Origin: Microcaldota archaeon
Lineage (GTDB): Archaea > Micrarchaeota > Micrarchaeia > Micrarchaeales > CABMGC01
Length of the DNA stretch: 38,525 nt
Reading direction: 5' to 3'
NCBI GenBank assembly: GCA_021797995.1
Contig: JAJZYR010000008.1
Span: forward strand, 1 to 38,525
Made by a program: the position numbers and the translations under genes. Below, piece by piece: positions 30,093 through 37,675 of this stretch. The notes beneath the pieces were generated by a model. That model worked only from the letters and a program-made list of their open reading frames with translations, searched no databases and was not told the origin of the DNA. Every line of letters begins with the position of its first letter. Positions within the stretch are counted from its first letter, which is position 1.

Positions 30093-30479
30093 TTACTCCT
30101 TCTTCTCCTTCTTTGCGAAGAGCTGCTCGGCGGGAATCTTGCCGTATTCCGTGATTACTGCGTTTATCTGGGCAGTATCACTGCTTACCGTATTTCCGCG
30201 TATCATTCTGCGCTTCCTGAGCCCGTGCCTTGCCCCTCTTATCCCCGCCCCGCCGCTCAGGAGGGGCCATGCCTTCCGCGTGCCGTCGATCTCCCTTCTC
30301 GATGGGGCTCCGGTGTTGTCACTCAGTCCAGTTATCTGAAGCTTGAATCCTTCAAGCTTTGCCACAGACCCTTCCACCTGCTCCCCTATCCTCTTCCCGA
30401 TAACCATCGGCTCGAATTCCTTTGGCACCTCTGCCTGCGAGGTCTTCCCGCTCTTCTTGTCAGAATACACTATCTTCAC
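30093..30479 (-). CDS. rps6e: Ribosomal protein S6e
   Basis: This 128-residue small-subunit protein belongs to the S6e family. Signatures are the start MKIVYSDKKSGKTSQAEVP, the motif GKRIGEQVEGSVAKLEGFKL and QITGLSDNTGAPSRREIDGT, and RGARHGLRKRRMIRGNTVS followed by AQINAVITEYG. The C-terminus is a short Lys/Glu-rich tail. Its length fits archaeal S6e, which lacks the phosphorylated eukaryotic extension. It lies between Cdc48 (upstream, 30 bases between stop and start) and aIF2-gamma (downstream), all on the minus strand, so the three are likely one transcript. Confidence 0.95.
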   Translation of the reverse strand: MKIVYSDKKSGKTSQAEVPKEFEPMVIGKRIGEQVEGSVAKLEGFKLQITGLSDNTGAPSRREIDGTRKAWPLLSGGAGIRGARHGLRKRRMIRGNTVSSDTAQINAVITEYGKIPAEQLFAKKEKKE

Positions 30480-30509
30480 ATAATCAACTCTTGATTATTA
30501 CTGCACGGA

Positions 30510-32666
30510 TCAGCGGTACATGCTCTCCGGCTCTTCCTTGAACCTCTTGATCCTCTCCGCAAGCTCCTTCGGGACAGTGGGCCGCACGTCCTGCATCGCC
30601 TTCATGAAATCCTCCTTGTTGACCGTGTCTCGCTTGCTTCTTATGGCGTTCATGCCAGCTTCCCTGCAGATGTTCTCTATTTCAGCGCTCGTGTAGTTTT
30701 CAGTAAGGTTTGCAAACTCAGACAACACTACGCTCTTGTCGAGTGGCATGCGCTTGGTGTGTATCTCCAATATCTTCAGCCTTGCAGGCGCATCAGGCAT
30801 CGGTATCTCGATTATCTTGTCGAACCTGCCTGGACGGAGAAGCGCATGATCCACCCTCTCGGGGTTGTTTGTAGCCGCAAGTATCACGATGTCTTTTGTC
30901 TCAAGGAGCCCATCCATCTCTGTAAGCAGGGTGTCTACGACCCTCTCGCTCACGTGGGAGTCCCCTGAATACTCGCCCTTTGGAACGGCTATCGAATCTA
31001 TCTCGTCGATGAAGATGATGCATGGCGCGGCAAGCCTCGCCTTTCTGAATATCTCGCGCACGGTCTTCTCGCTCTCCCCGACATACTTGCTAAGGACCTC
31101 GGGCCCCTTGATTGAGATGAAGTTTGCCTCGCGCTCCGTCGCAACTGCCTTTGCCAGCAGCGTCTTGCCGGTGCCCGGGGGCCCTACAAGGAGCACCCCC
31201 TTGATGGGCCTTATTCCCATCTTTACGAACTGTTCAGGATGCTTGAGGGGTAGCTCAACAGCTTCCTTTATCTCCTCCCTGATGTGGTCAAGTCCACCGA
31301 TGTCGGACCAGTGCACGTTGGGTCTCTCTACGAATACCTCTCTGAGCGCGCTGGGCTGTATGCTCTTCATCGCATTCATGAAGTCAGACCGTGTCACGGT
31401 GAGATTGAGAAGCACCTCTGCCGGTATCTGCTGCTTGTCTATTATCTTTGGAAACACGGTGCGGAGAGTGGACATCGCAGCCTCGCGTACAAGCGCATTG
31501 AGGTCGGCGCCAGTGTATCCGTGGGTCATGTTTGCAAGCTCGTCTATGCTCACGTCCTTCGCCATAGGCATGTTTCTCGTATGTATCTGGAGTATCTCCT
31601 TCCTTGCATTCCTGCTCGGGACGCCTATCTCTATCTCCCTGTCGAATCTCCCAGGCCTGCGGAGGGCCCCTTCTATCGCGTCAGGCCTGTTGGTTGCCGC
31701 AAGCACTATCACCTGGCCGCGGTGCGACATGCCATCCATAAGCGTAAGCAGCTGCGAGACCATCCTCCTCTCCACCTCGTTGGTGGCTTCCTCCCTCTTT
31801 GGCGCAATCGCGTCTATCTCGTCCATGAAGATGATCGTCGGGGCCTTCTCATTCGCATCCTTGAATATCTCCCTGAGTTTCTCCTCGGACTCGCCGACGA
31901 ATTTGGAGACCAGCTCTGGGCCTGACACCGCTATGAAGTTTGCATCGCTCTCATTTGCAACTGCCTTTGCCAGCAGCGTCTTGCCGGTGCCCGGGGGCCC
32001 GTAGAGCAATACGCCGCGCGGAGGCTCTATTCCGAGCCTCTCGAACAGCTCTGGATACCTGATTGGAAGCTCGACCATCTCGCGTATCTTCTGCTTTACG
32101 TCATCAAGCCCCCCGATATCCTCATAGTGCACATCGGCGATCTTTACGAGCGATTCCGATACGGGCTCGTCCTTTACGATGAAGTGGGTGTCCTTTGTGA
32201 TCTTCACAATGCCGTGCGGAACTACCTGCACGACAAGAAAGTTGAAGACGAGGCCGAACATCGGGATTGGCACCGAATCGCCCTTTACCAGAGGCCTGTT
32301 CTCTAGCCTTCGCTTGGCATATTCTGAGAAATCCGGCGAAAGAGGGGGTTTCTGGCTTGGCGGCGGGGCAAGGATTATCTTCTCGGCGTCCTTCACCAGC
32401 GCCTTTGACGCGAAAATCTTGTCGCCGATGCCGGCGCCGACATTCTGCCGCAGATAGCCGTCGATTCTTATAAAACCGAGGCCCTCGTCGCTGGGATGCG
32501 CCTGCCACACGGTTGCGGCAGTGGTCTTCAGCTTTCCCTTTATCTCCACTATGTCCCCAGATACAACGTCTAGGAGCTTTCTCGACTTGGCGTCTATCCT
32601 GGCTATGCTCCTCCCTGAATCGGTTACAAGCGCATCAGCGACAGTAAGCTCTATGCCGTTTACCAT
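30510..32666 (-). CDS. cdc48: Cdc48/VCP-type double AAA+ ATPase
   Basis: This 718-residue protein has the full Cdc48 plan. An N-domain (about 1-185) is followed by the D1 AAA+ module, with Walker A YGPPGTGKT (about 219-227), Walker B IIFMDEIDA (about 274-282) and the arginine-finger stretch LRRPGRFDREIEIG. The D2 module has VGPPGTGKT (about 493-501), IIFIDEIDS (about 548-556) and LLRPGRFDKIIEIP. The last three residues are Met-Tyr-Arg, a hydrophobic-Tyr-any ending as used by ATPases that dock on the 20S proteasome. The N-domain shows less conservation. It unfolds proteins for degradation or remodelling. It heads the operon with S6e and aIF2-gamma, and a TATA-like element lies about 55 bases upstream. 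Confidence 0.96.
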   Translation of the reverse strand: MVNGIELTVADALVTDSGRSIARIDAKSRKLLDVVSGDIVEIKGKLKTTAATVWQAHPSDEGLGFIRIDGYLRQNVGAGIGDKIFASKALVKDAEKIILAPPPSQKPPLSPDFSEYAKRRLENRPLVKGDSVPIPMFGLVFNFLVVQVVPHGIVKITKDTHFIVKDEPVSESLVKIADVHYEDIGGLDDVKQKIREMVELPIRYPELFERLGIEPPRGVLLYGPPGTGKTLLAKAVANESDANFIAVSGPELVSKFVGESEEKLREIFKDANEKAPTIIFMDEIDAIAPKREEATNEVERRMVSQLLTLMDGMSHRGQVIVLAATNRPDAIEGALRRPGRFDREIEIGVPSRNARKEILQIHTRNMPMAKDVSIDELANMTHGYTGADLNALVREAAMSTLRTVFPKIIDKQQIPAEVLLNLTVTRSDFMNAMKSIQPSALREVFVERPNVHWSDIGGLDHIREEIKEAVELPLKHPEQFVKMGIRPIKGVLLVGPPGTGKTLLAKAVATEREANFISIKGPEVLSKYVGESEKTVREIFRKARLAAPCIIFIDEIDSIAVPKGEYSGDSHVSERVVDTLLTEMDGLLETKDIVILAATNNPERVDHALLRPGRFDKIIEIPMPDAPARLKILEIHTKRMPLDKSVVLSEFANLTENYTSAEIENICREAGMNAIRSKRDTVNKEDFMKAMQDVRPTVPKELAERIKRFKEEPESMYR

Positions 32667-32715
32667 ATGTCAAAACACCGCATTTAACCATTATTACGGT
32701 TTACTTTAGTGTATG

Positions 32716-32728
32716 AATTAATATAAAT
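32716..32728 (-). promoter_or_regulatory. TATA-like element upstream of cdc48
   Basis: GTATTTATATTA on the minus strand, about 50-60 bases before the cdc48 ATG, so a leader of about 30 bases is expected. Confidence 0.45.
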
Positions 32729-32852
32729 ACTCCGTTCAGTTTAGGCTGCCTGGTGGGGATGGGTTCCCTGCACGTCGGAATGCATAAAAGGGGCGCGATA
32801 CTCTGCTGCGCGCCTGCCATGGCCCGGCACCTTCATCTGCTGCAAGGCATAC

Positions 32853-32864
32853 GGTTTTAAATAT
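32853..32864 (+). promoter_or_regulatory. TATA-like element upstream of L40e
   Basis: GGTTTTAAATAT predicts a transcription start near 32881-32886. An ATG at 32881 opens a 22-codon frame that runs across the L40e start (32931), so a short upstream frame may exist. The rest of the 264-base gap between cdc48 and L40e (32667-32930) shows no gene. Confidence 0.45.
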
Positions 32865-32930
32865 TCTCTCTGCATCATATATGAACCTAATCGCCAATTG
32901 CTCGATTTTACCTTCTGGCCGGTGCCGTAA

Positions 32931-33083
32931 ATGGGAAAATTTCCAATAGCTGATGATAATCTGGCAAACGTCATGATCTGCAGGAGATGCAAGTCAAGGA
33001 ACAGGATGGCTGCGGAGAAGTGCAGGAAGTGCGGCTATGGATACCTCAGGCCGAAGAGGAAGGAGAAGAGGGTCAAGAAGTGA
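32931..33083 (+). CDS. rpl40e: Ribosomal protein L40e
   Basis: This 50-residue large-subunit protein L40e is a short frame that is easily missed. It has the typical zinc-binding pattern ICRRCKSRN (Cys 17 and 20) with KCRKCGYGYLRPKRKEKR (Cys 31 and 34) and a basic C-terminal tail. Length and Cys spacing match archaeal L40e (about 50 residues). In eukaryotes this protein is made as a ubiquitin fusion; here it stands alone. The Shine-Dalgarno is weak (CCGGTGCCG). The stop overlaps the longer upstream extension of the next frame, and three genes (L40e, wHTH, 300-residue protein) run in the same direction, probably as one operon. Confidence 0.9.
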   Translation: MGKFPIADDNLANVMICRRCKSRNRMAAEKCRKCGYGYLRPKRKEKRVKK

Positions 33084-33114
33084 CGCTGATCTGACTTATG
33101 AAAGAGTGAATGCA

Positions 33115-33339
33115 ATGGATGAATTGTCGCCTATAGAGAAACTGGTGGTGCAGGCCATGGAGGAGCTTGGAGCCACAAAAGAGGAAAAGAAGAAGACGGC
33201 CGATGACATAGCAAAGAAGTGCAACAGGCCTAAGAGCATGGTCACTAATGCCCTTGTGGCGCTTTCCAACAAAGGGGCCGTCAAGAGGGTTGTAAGGGAG
33301 AAGGCGTCTGGCTACTACGTCTCAAGCGCACAGGCATAG
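33115..33339 (+). CDS. Small winged-helix protein
   Basis: This 74-residue protein is almost entirely a winged helix: SPIEKLVVQAMEELGA, then TADDIAKKCNRPKSMVTNALVAL and GAVKRVVREKASGYYV. The open frame reaches 33037, but that start lies inside L40e and encodes an Arg/Gly-rich stretch, so ATG 33115 (or GTG 33106) is preferred. Such small proteins are common archaeal regulators or nucleic-acid-binding adaptors. It lies between L40e and the duplicated 300-residue protein, separated from the latter by 9 bases. Target unknown. Confidence 0.7.
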   Translation: MDELSPIEKLVVQAMEELGATKEEKKKTADDIAKKCNRPKSMVTNALVALSNKGAVKRVVREKASGYYVSSAQA

Positions 33340-33348
33340 GTCCCTTCA

Positions 33349-34251
33349 ATGGCAGAGAGCACCGGCTCCATCGAGTTTTTTGCCAGATATAACTCATGGA
33401 TAGCTGCAAGAACGATGGATATAAATGAAGGCACCGCTCCGAAGGATGTGGCGCGCTTCCTCATCGCTGTCAGGGAGGATGCCGACAGGAAGGCCTTTGA
33501 GATTCTGGGCATAAACCTGAAAGAGATTGACGCTTATTCTGACACTGCCACAAAGAACCTGCCTAAAGGAAGTTACATGGAGCTTGTCTCCATTTACAAG
33601 ACCCTCGGATCCGCAGACGTCGAGGAGGTTGTGAACAGGGCTTCATACGCGAGGGAGGAGCTCAAGCCATTTGCCAAAGCGTACCTTCTAAGGAGTGCGC
33701 TGGAAAAACTTGGCCTTGACCACTATATAACAAGGAAGAACAGGGCCTTCGCCGGAAACGGAGGCACGACAAAGTCGGATGGCCAGGTGCCCTTCCAGTC
33801 GCAGGGGATAGTGTTCACGGCAAAGTACGGCGAATGGATCTCGATAAAGAAGATGTCAATAGATGGGAGGACAAAGCCCGAGGAGGTTGCAGCGCATCTC
33901 TCATCAATAAGGATGGCATGCGAACGGAAGTCTGCGGAGATCCTTGGACTGGATACTGGAATACTTGAAAGCTATGCGGCTGACATGACCGCCAATATGA
34001 GGAAGAGCGCTGCAAATCTTGAAAAGATAACGAGGGCACTGGACGAGGCAGGGGCAATAAAGGCGGCCGAAGATTCATGCAAAGGGGACCAGTCTCTCAG
34101 TGATGCTGCAAGGACTTACCTCTTCAGCATCATGCTCAGGAACCTGAAGCTCGACCTCGAGGTAAGCCCTGACACGCTCATGGACATGTTTCCCGGGCTC
34201 AAGATACCGAAGCCCAGGGGAAGGATGCCGGGCCAGAAGAAGAGGCAGTAA
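33349..34251 (+). CDS. Unknown protein with an internal duplication
   Basis: This 300-residue soluble helical protein consists of two related halves. The first (about 8-125) starts EFFARYNSWIAARTMDINEG, the second (about 153-275) starts VFTAKYGEWISIKKMSIDGR. Each then has a segment VARFLIAVREDADRKAFEIL or VAAHLSSIRMACERKSAEIL, a Tyr-containing helix, and an ending YLLRSALEKLGLD or YLFSIMLRNLKLD. A basic tail with Pro and Gly follows. The same order of aromatic, basic and acidic residues in both halves shows an old tandem duplication. I know no family. It may be co-transcribed with L40e and the wHTH gene, followed by tRNA-Pro. Confidence 0.65.
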   Translation: MAESTGSIEFFARYNSWIAARTMDINEGTAPKDVARFLIAVREDADRKAFEILGINLKEIDAYSDTATKNLPKGSYMELVSIYKTLGSADVEEVVNRASYAREELKPFAKAYLLRSALEKLGLDHYITRKNRAFAGNGGTTKSDGQVPFQSQGIVFTAKYGEWISIKKMSIDGRTKPEEVAAHLSSIRMACERKSAEILGLDTGILESYAADMTANMRKSAANLEKITRALDEAGAIKAAEDSCKGDQSLSDAARTYLFSIMLRNLKLDLEVSPDTLMDMFPGLKIPKPRGRMPGQKKRQ

Positions 34252-34255
34252 CGAC

Positions 34256-34277
34256 TTTTATACCTGTACGTATAAAT
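34256..34277 (+). promoter_or_regulatory. TATA-like elements of tRNA-Pro
   Basis: ACTTTTATACC is centred about 30 bases upstream of the tRNA 5' end and GTATAAATC about 16 bases upstream. The former has the better spacing. Confidence 0.45.
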
Positions 34278-34288
34278 CGTCTTATCGC

Positions 34289-34361
34289 GGGGAGTTAGGC
34301 TAGCTTGGTAGGCTTTGAGCTTTGGGAGTTCAAGACACGTGTTCAAATCACGTACTCCCCG
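34289..34361 (+). tRNA. tRNA-Pro (anticodon UGG), no intron
   Basis: A full cloverleaf can be drawn. The acceptor GGGGAGT (34289-34295) pairs with ACTCCCC (34354-34360). The D arm has GGCT/GGCT with G-U pairs. The anticodon stem TGAGC/GTTCA encloses the loop TTTGGGA, anticodon TGG. The variable loop is AGAC. The T arm ACGTG-TTCAAAT-CACGT is perfect. No intron and no encoded CCA. The discriminator base is G, whereas archaeal tRNA-Pro normally has A. The sequence right after it changes to A+T-rich DNA. Confidence 0.93.
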
Positions 34362-34417
34362 TTGTACTCCAGGGATATAGCTAACGTCCAAAAATGGCAC
34401 TCTTCTTCATACGAAAA

Positions 34418-34430
34418 ACCATAAATAAGA
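34418..34430 (+). promoter_or_regulatory. TATA element of the first island gene
   Basis: AACCATAAATAAG is centred about 27 bases before ATG 34451, implying a leaderless transcript and the shorter start. Confidence 0.45.
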
Positions 34431-34450
34431 GAAATGTATATCAGCTTACT

Positions 34451-34843
34451 ATGTGGGAGTACGTCGAAGAGCATTGGGAGTTGCTTCTTAATAGGATAAT
34501 GGAGGACTTATCTGATCCAAGAGAAAAATTCAGAGAAGGAATGAAAGAGGCATGGGGTGGTTTCCTAGTAATGACGCTAGCTAATGTCTTTTTCTTAACA
34601 CTCAATGCACTGCCAAAAGAATTTCAGATAGGCACAACAGGTATACTGATCCTTATCTGTGCCACACCATTTATTGCTACACTTGCATTGGCACAGGGTT
34701 TGCGAAAGGGCGGAACATTTTACTTCATAGGGTTTGTGCTATTATACTCCTTATTTATCTATGGGCATGTGGCAAACTTCTACGAACCAGTCGGAGAGAT
34801 GCTTGGGGCATTTGTAATGCTTGCCATTTGGGAGAAGTTATGA
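34451..34843 (+). CDS. Small three-helix membrane protein, island
   Basis: This protein of about 130 residues starts with a charged cytoplasmic region (MWEYVEEHWELLLNRIMEDL, then DPREKFREGMKEAW). Four hydrophobic segments follow, three long enough to be membrane helices (FLVMTLANVFFLTLNAL, TGILILICATPFIATLALA, FYFIGFVLLYSLFIYGHVA) and a shorter C-terminal one (MLGAFVMLAIW). The frame is open to 34394, but the TATA element favours ATG 34451. Not recognised. It could be an immunity-type or envelope protein of the island. Confidence 0.6.
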   Translation: MWEYVEEHWELLLNRIMEDLSDPREKFREGMKEAWGGFLVMTLANVFFLTLNALPKEFQIGTTGILILICATPFIATLALAQGLRKGGTFYFIGFVLLYSLFIYGHVANFYEPVGEMLGAFVMLAIWEKL

Positions 34844-34900
34844 GCATCTTACTTATATAGTGAGCTTGACGCATTTATCAGCATGTGAACGGGACGTTTT

Positions 34901-35848
34901 ATGGTAGCTTCAGATGCTGAGAAAAAATTACTGGAAATGAAGAAGGATAGGATACGGCGTGCTATTTTATTAGTTTGCAAATTTAACAATGTCGATCCGC
35001 CAAAAATAAACTTTAAGGGTTGTACCCACGAATGGAAGAACGAGGGTGGAATACAGCTTGCACATTACCATAGTGGTATGATTTGTGTCTCTGAAAGGCA
35101 GTTAAAATTGGAACATCTTGGGGACGGACTTGAAGAGACGGCTGTACACGAAGTTATGCATCATCTTGGTTTTAATCACAATACGAATGCAAAACGAAGA
35201 GACTTTGAAAAGAGGAAAAATCAGGTCATGCGCGCACTGTGGAAGGAATTACGTGCGCCATTGCCAACTAAGGAAGGGGAAGGGAGAAGTATTAAGAGGG
35301 TACAACCATCTGTAGAACAAAAGCGACAGGAACTTGAATCGGAAGTAAGGATATTGATATCTCAACTCGATGACGCAAGCGGAGAGGCAAGACTAAGGAT
35401 CTTAGATCAGATAGAAGCAGCAAAAAGAGAACTGCACAAAATCAGTTCTGTTGACAATAAAGAACGGCCAATAATAAAGGAAGTAAACGCCAAAGAACCT
35501 AGCAGTGCACGTGTCCCACATGTAGCTATGACTAAATCTCAAATAGAAGAATCTCGTAAAAAGTTGGGCATAGAAGAATCTAAATCAACAATTAAACCTA
35601 CAAAAACTACGGTAAAAACAGAGCCCAGATCACCGCCAAGAAGTGTGGTCGCAAAGAAACATACAAGCATATTAAGCAAAATGAAAAACTTTCTGGAAGG
35701 ATTAGTCAAAGGATTTAAAACGCAGATTATTAGTGGGCATTGTTATTACTGTGGTGATAACTTTGATGACATAGTAAGACCACAAAGATGTCCATCCTGT
35801 GGACATCTCTATTGTAGTAATCCCTGCATTAACATACATCGATGTTAG
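34901..35848 (+). CDS. Metzincin-motif protein with Cys-rich C-terminus
   Basis: This 315-residue protein has a compact N-terminal domain (about 1-110) with HEVMHHLGFNH at 83-93. This fits HExxHxxGxxH, the zinc-protease signature of metzincins: two His plus a third His, with Glu as general base. A helical linker follows (about 128-200, VEQKRQELESEVRILISQLD and so on) with basic disordered sequence to about 265. A hydrophobic patch (SKMKNFLEGLVKGF) precedes a Cys-rich end, CYYCGDNFDDIVRPQRCPSC then GHLYCSNPCINIHRC, likely two zinc sites. No signal peptide is seen, so it acts inside the cell. Such protein domains are not typical of archaeal chromosomes. Substrate unknown. The motif is seen directly; protease activity is inference. 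Confidence 0.65.
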   Translation: MVASDAEKKLLEMKKDRIRRAILLVCKFNNVDPPKINFKGCTHEWKNEGGIQLAHYHSGMICVSERQLKLEHLGDGLEETAVHEVMHHLGFNHNTNAKRRDFEKRKNQVMRALWKELRAPLPTKEGEGRSIKRVQPSVEQKRQELESEVRILISQLDDASGEARLRILDQIEAAKRELHKISSVDNKERPIIKEVNAKEPSSARVPHVAMTKSQIEESRKKLGIEESKSTIKPTKTTVKTEPRSPPRSVVAKKHTSILSKMKNFLEGLVKGFKTQIISGHCYYCGDNFDDIVRPQRCPSCGHLYCSNPCINIHRC

Positions 35849-35865
35849 AGAGCCTCAAATTCTTT

Positions 35866-36006
35866 TCAATGAAGACCTAAAAGGAATAAGATGATAAGAA
35901 CCATTACAAAAGCAATTGCTGCTAGCTTAAGGCTCTTAAGCATCATGAACAATACAAAGAACACAATGACTGCTCCTCCAATAGTAGCTATAATGTAACT
36001 TACCAT
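35866..36006 (-). CDS. 46-residue two-helix membrane protein
   Basis: This short frame on the minus strand lies between two convergent neighbours. The product starts MVSYIIATIGGAVIVFFVLF, has a Lys-containing turn (MMLKSLKL), and a second hydrophobic helix (AIAFVMVLIILFLLG). A TATA-like AATAAATAAG lies just upstream (36018-36028), although closer than usual. Many mobile elements encode such small hairpin membrane proteins. Its stop overlaps no gene. Not recognised. Confidence 0.45.
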   Translation of the reverse strand: MVSYIIATIGGAVIVFFVLFMMLKSLKLAAIAFVMVLIILFLLGLH

Positions 36007-36056
36007 ATTACTCAACTTATTTATTCATAATGACCTTTAAACTATACCTTAGGGTT

Positions 36057-37457
36057 TTAGTCTTCAATTGCAGCAAATTTCTGTGTAACTATCGGTTTGA
36101 ACCTTCTTTCTTTGTATTCTTTTAGATCGTTTTTGATAAGTTTTAACTGCCCGTTCATAGTATCAATCTTGTCGTCATAAGGTTCAATTATTTTGCTTCT
36201 AACTAGCACCTCAATCTTAGAAATCGCTGGTAGTAGACCAAAAAGGCGCTTTGGTGGGTTTTCAACCTCTTTCTTAAAACGTTTTAACGCTTTCTCAAAT
36301 GTAGATAGTTCAGTCTCTGCTTGTTGAATTCTGCGACCAGTAGTGTTTAGGTAGATATTTGCTTGTTTGAGTCGTCTATTATAGAGCTCTTCTGCTTCCT
36401 GTGCTTCTTTCCTTTTGGCATCTAATCGCTCTATAGCTTTTTCAACAACAGTAGAGGACTGAAGTTTTGGATATGTATCTATTTTGTCTAACATATTATT
36501 AAAATTCATCTCGTCGATACCTGTTCTTATGATCTTTTGTTTTATCTTCATGCTTCTGTTGATTCTATTTCCCTGTGTGATGTCCCATAGTCGTATCTCT
36601 TCCCCTTGTATTTTGGTGAGTAAATTAGAAAGACTAACCAACGACTCGCCCCATTCTTCTTTGAGATTTGCCGCATTGCTTTCTGCCTCAGGTATACCCA
36701 TCTGAGTTTCTTTGAACTCATCAAAGCCTTTAATTAGTCCAAGATCAGAACCTTCCTGGCCAGTAATGCTCTGGTCAAAAGCATCCCATGTTCTCTCCAA
36801 TTTCTGTTGTAAAGTAGTTATGTTGAGTCTCCATTCGGCTTTGCCAGTGCGCCCTGATATAAGATCCCATAAACTCTCATTTACTATGTCAAATTTAGGT
36901 ATCTCCACACCGCGAGGTGCAATGTAATCAATTTCTCGCCCAGGTCTTTCAGGTTTATCCATATTATTACCATTTTGAATAGAAGGTGTATAAACCATAG
37001 ATGTAGCCCCTGATCCCATACTGGACGACCTTTCAGGTTGGGATAGATTAGCGTACCTTGCTATTATATTCTTATCAGAATACTTCAATAAAAGGTTTCT
37101 GTCTGAGATATCGAAAAGGTGGAGTCTTATGAGCCTATGGAGTATAGCATTCTTTGAACGGCTATGTTTTTGTGCCATTTGTTCAATAGATTCACCGTGT
37201 GAAAATTCATCAGTTAATGCTGCTATCTCACTATAATCCCATTTCCTACCTCTTTCGTAAGTATTACCATAGCCTATTACTTCCATTTCTAACAATTTGT
37301 GAACTACGGCCTCCGATTCGCGGCTTAAGTTTATCGCAATATTGTTTATGCTCATACCTTGCTTGAACAGCCTTGCAGCTTCTCTTTCTTCATGGCCTGA
37401 CCATGGCATACCACTACGCGCGCTTATGCGTTTCCAATCTCTATACGTTCTAGTCAT
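36057..37457 (-). CDS. Double-HTH, coiled-coil island protein
   Basis: This protein of about 466 residues has two SANT/Myb-like helix-turn-helix units near the N-terminus: PWSGHEEREAARLFKQGMSI..IAINLSRESEAVVHKLLEM and KWDYSEIAALTDEFSHGESI..MAQKHSRSKNAILHRLIRL. Each begins with a Trp and contains the helix pattern of a recognition helix. A Ser/Gly/Asn linker (about 135-180) follows. The rest is mostly helical with long heptad segments (KAIERLDAKRKEAQEAEELY, QQAETELSTFEKALKRFKKE), so it is likely elongated and oligomeric. The frame is open to 37493, but ATG 37457 starts 8 bases after the ribbon-helix-helix gene's stop and gives a cleaner start. It probably binds DNA; a partition, packaging or replication role is possible but unproven. 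Confidence 0.65.
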   Translation of the reverse strand: MTRTYRDWKRISARSGMPWSGHEEREAARLFKQGMSINNIAINLSRESEAVVHKLLEMEVIGYGNTYERGRKWDYSEIAALTDEFSHGESIEQMAQKHSRSKNAILHRLIRLHLFDISDRNLLLKYSDKNIIARYANLSQPERSSSMGSGATSMVYTPSIQNGNNMDKPERPGREIDYIAPRGVEIPKFDIVNESLWDLISGRTGKAEWRLNITTLQQKLERTWDAFDQSITGQEGSDLGLIKGFDEFKETQMGIPEAESNAANLKEEWGESLVSLSNLLTKIQGEEIRLWDITQGNRINRSMKIKQKIIRTGIDEMNFNNMLDKIDTYPKLQSSTVVEKAIERLDAKRKEAQEAEELYNRRLKQANIYLNTTGRRIQQAETELSTFEKALKRFKKEVENPPKRLFGLLPAISKIEVLVRSKIIEPYDDKIDTMNGQLKLIKNDLKEYKERRFKPIVTQKFAAIED

Positions 37458-37464
37458 ATAACGC

Positions 37465-37632
37465 TCACTTGAAATATTCCTTGCTCTGCACATTCTTCGG
37501 TTTTATATCTACTTGAAAGTACATTATCATTTCCTTAATTGCGTCTTGCTTAGTCTTAAGTCTATTAGATAGCTTATATACCTCTACAATTCTGTCCTCA
37601 TCGGCAGATAGATCAATCTGTATCTTTACCAT
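37465..37632 (-). CDS. Ribbon-helix-helix protein (DUF2683-like)
   Basis: This 55-residue protein was found by reading the minus strand. It begins MVKIQIDLSADEDRIVEVYK, then LKTKQDAIKEMIMYF. This is the ribbon-helix-helix pattern (a beta strand with alternating residues, a helix, then Lys-Thr-Lys before the second helix). Small archaeal DUF2683-type and virus-encoded RHH proteins look like this. It is co-oriented with and precedes the double-HTH gene by 8 bases. A perfect palindrome at its predicted transcription start suggests self-repression. No toxin gene is next to it, so it is not an evident toxin-antitoxin pair. Confidence 0.72.
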   Translation of the reverse strand: MVKIQIDLSADEDRIVEVYKLSNRLKTKQDAIKEMIMYFQVDIKPKNVQSKEYFK

Positions 37633-37643
37633 TCTAACACTAT

Positions 37644-37675
37644 GATATATGGTATATCGTTAACATATATAAACC
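37644..37675 (-). promoter_or_regulatory. Promoter with palindromic operator for the RHH gene
   Basis: On the minus strand GTTTATATATG (about 37665-37675) is the TATA element. GATATA-TGG-TATATC (37644-37658), a perfect inverted repeat with a 3-base spacer, overlaps the expected start region about 12-26 bases before the ATG. It suits an RHH dimer pair. Confidence 0.5.

Noticed and set aside
30865-32004. 379-codon + strand frame opposite cdc48
   Set aside because: Ser-rich antisense shadow of conserved AAA+ motifs.
33037-33114. 26-codon extension of the small wHTH protein
   Set aside because: Lies inside the L40e gene and gives an Arg/Gly-rich sequence.
37465-37632. Toxin-antitoxin pair with the RHH protein as antitoxin
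   Set aside because: The adjacent gene is a large HTH/coiled-coil protein, not a small toxin of a known fold.
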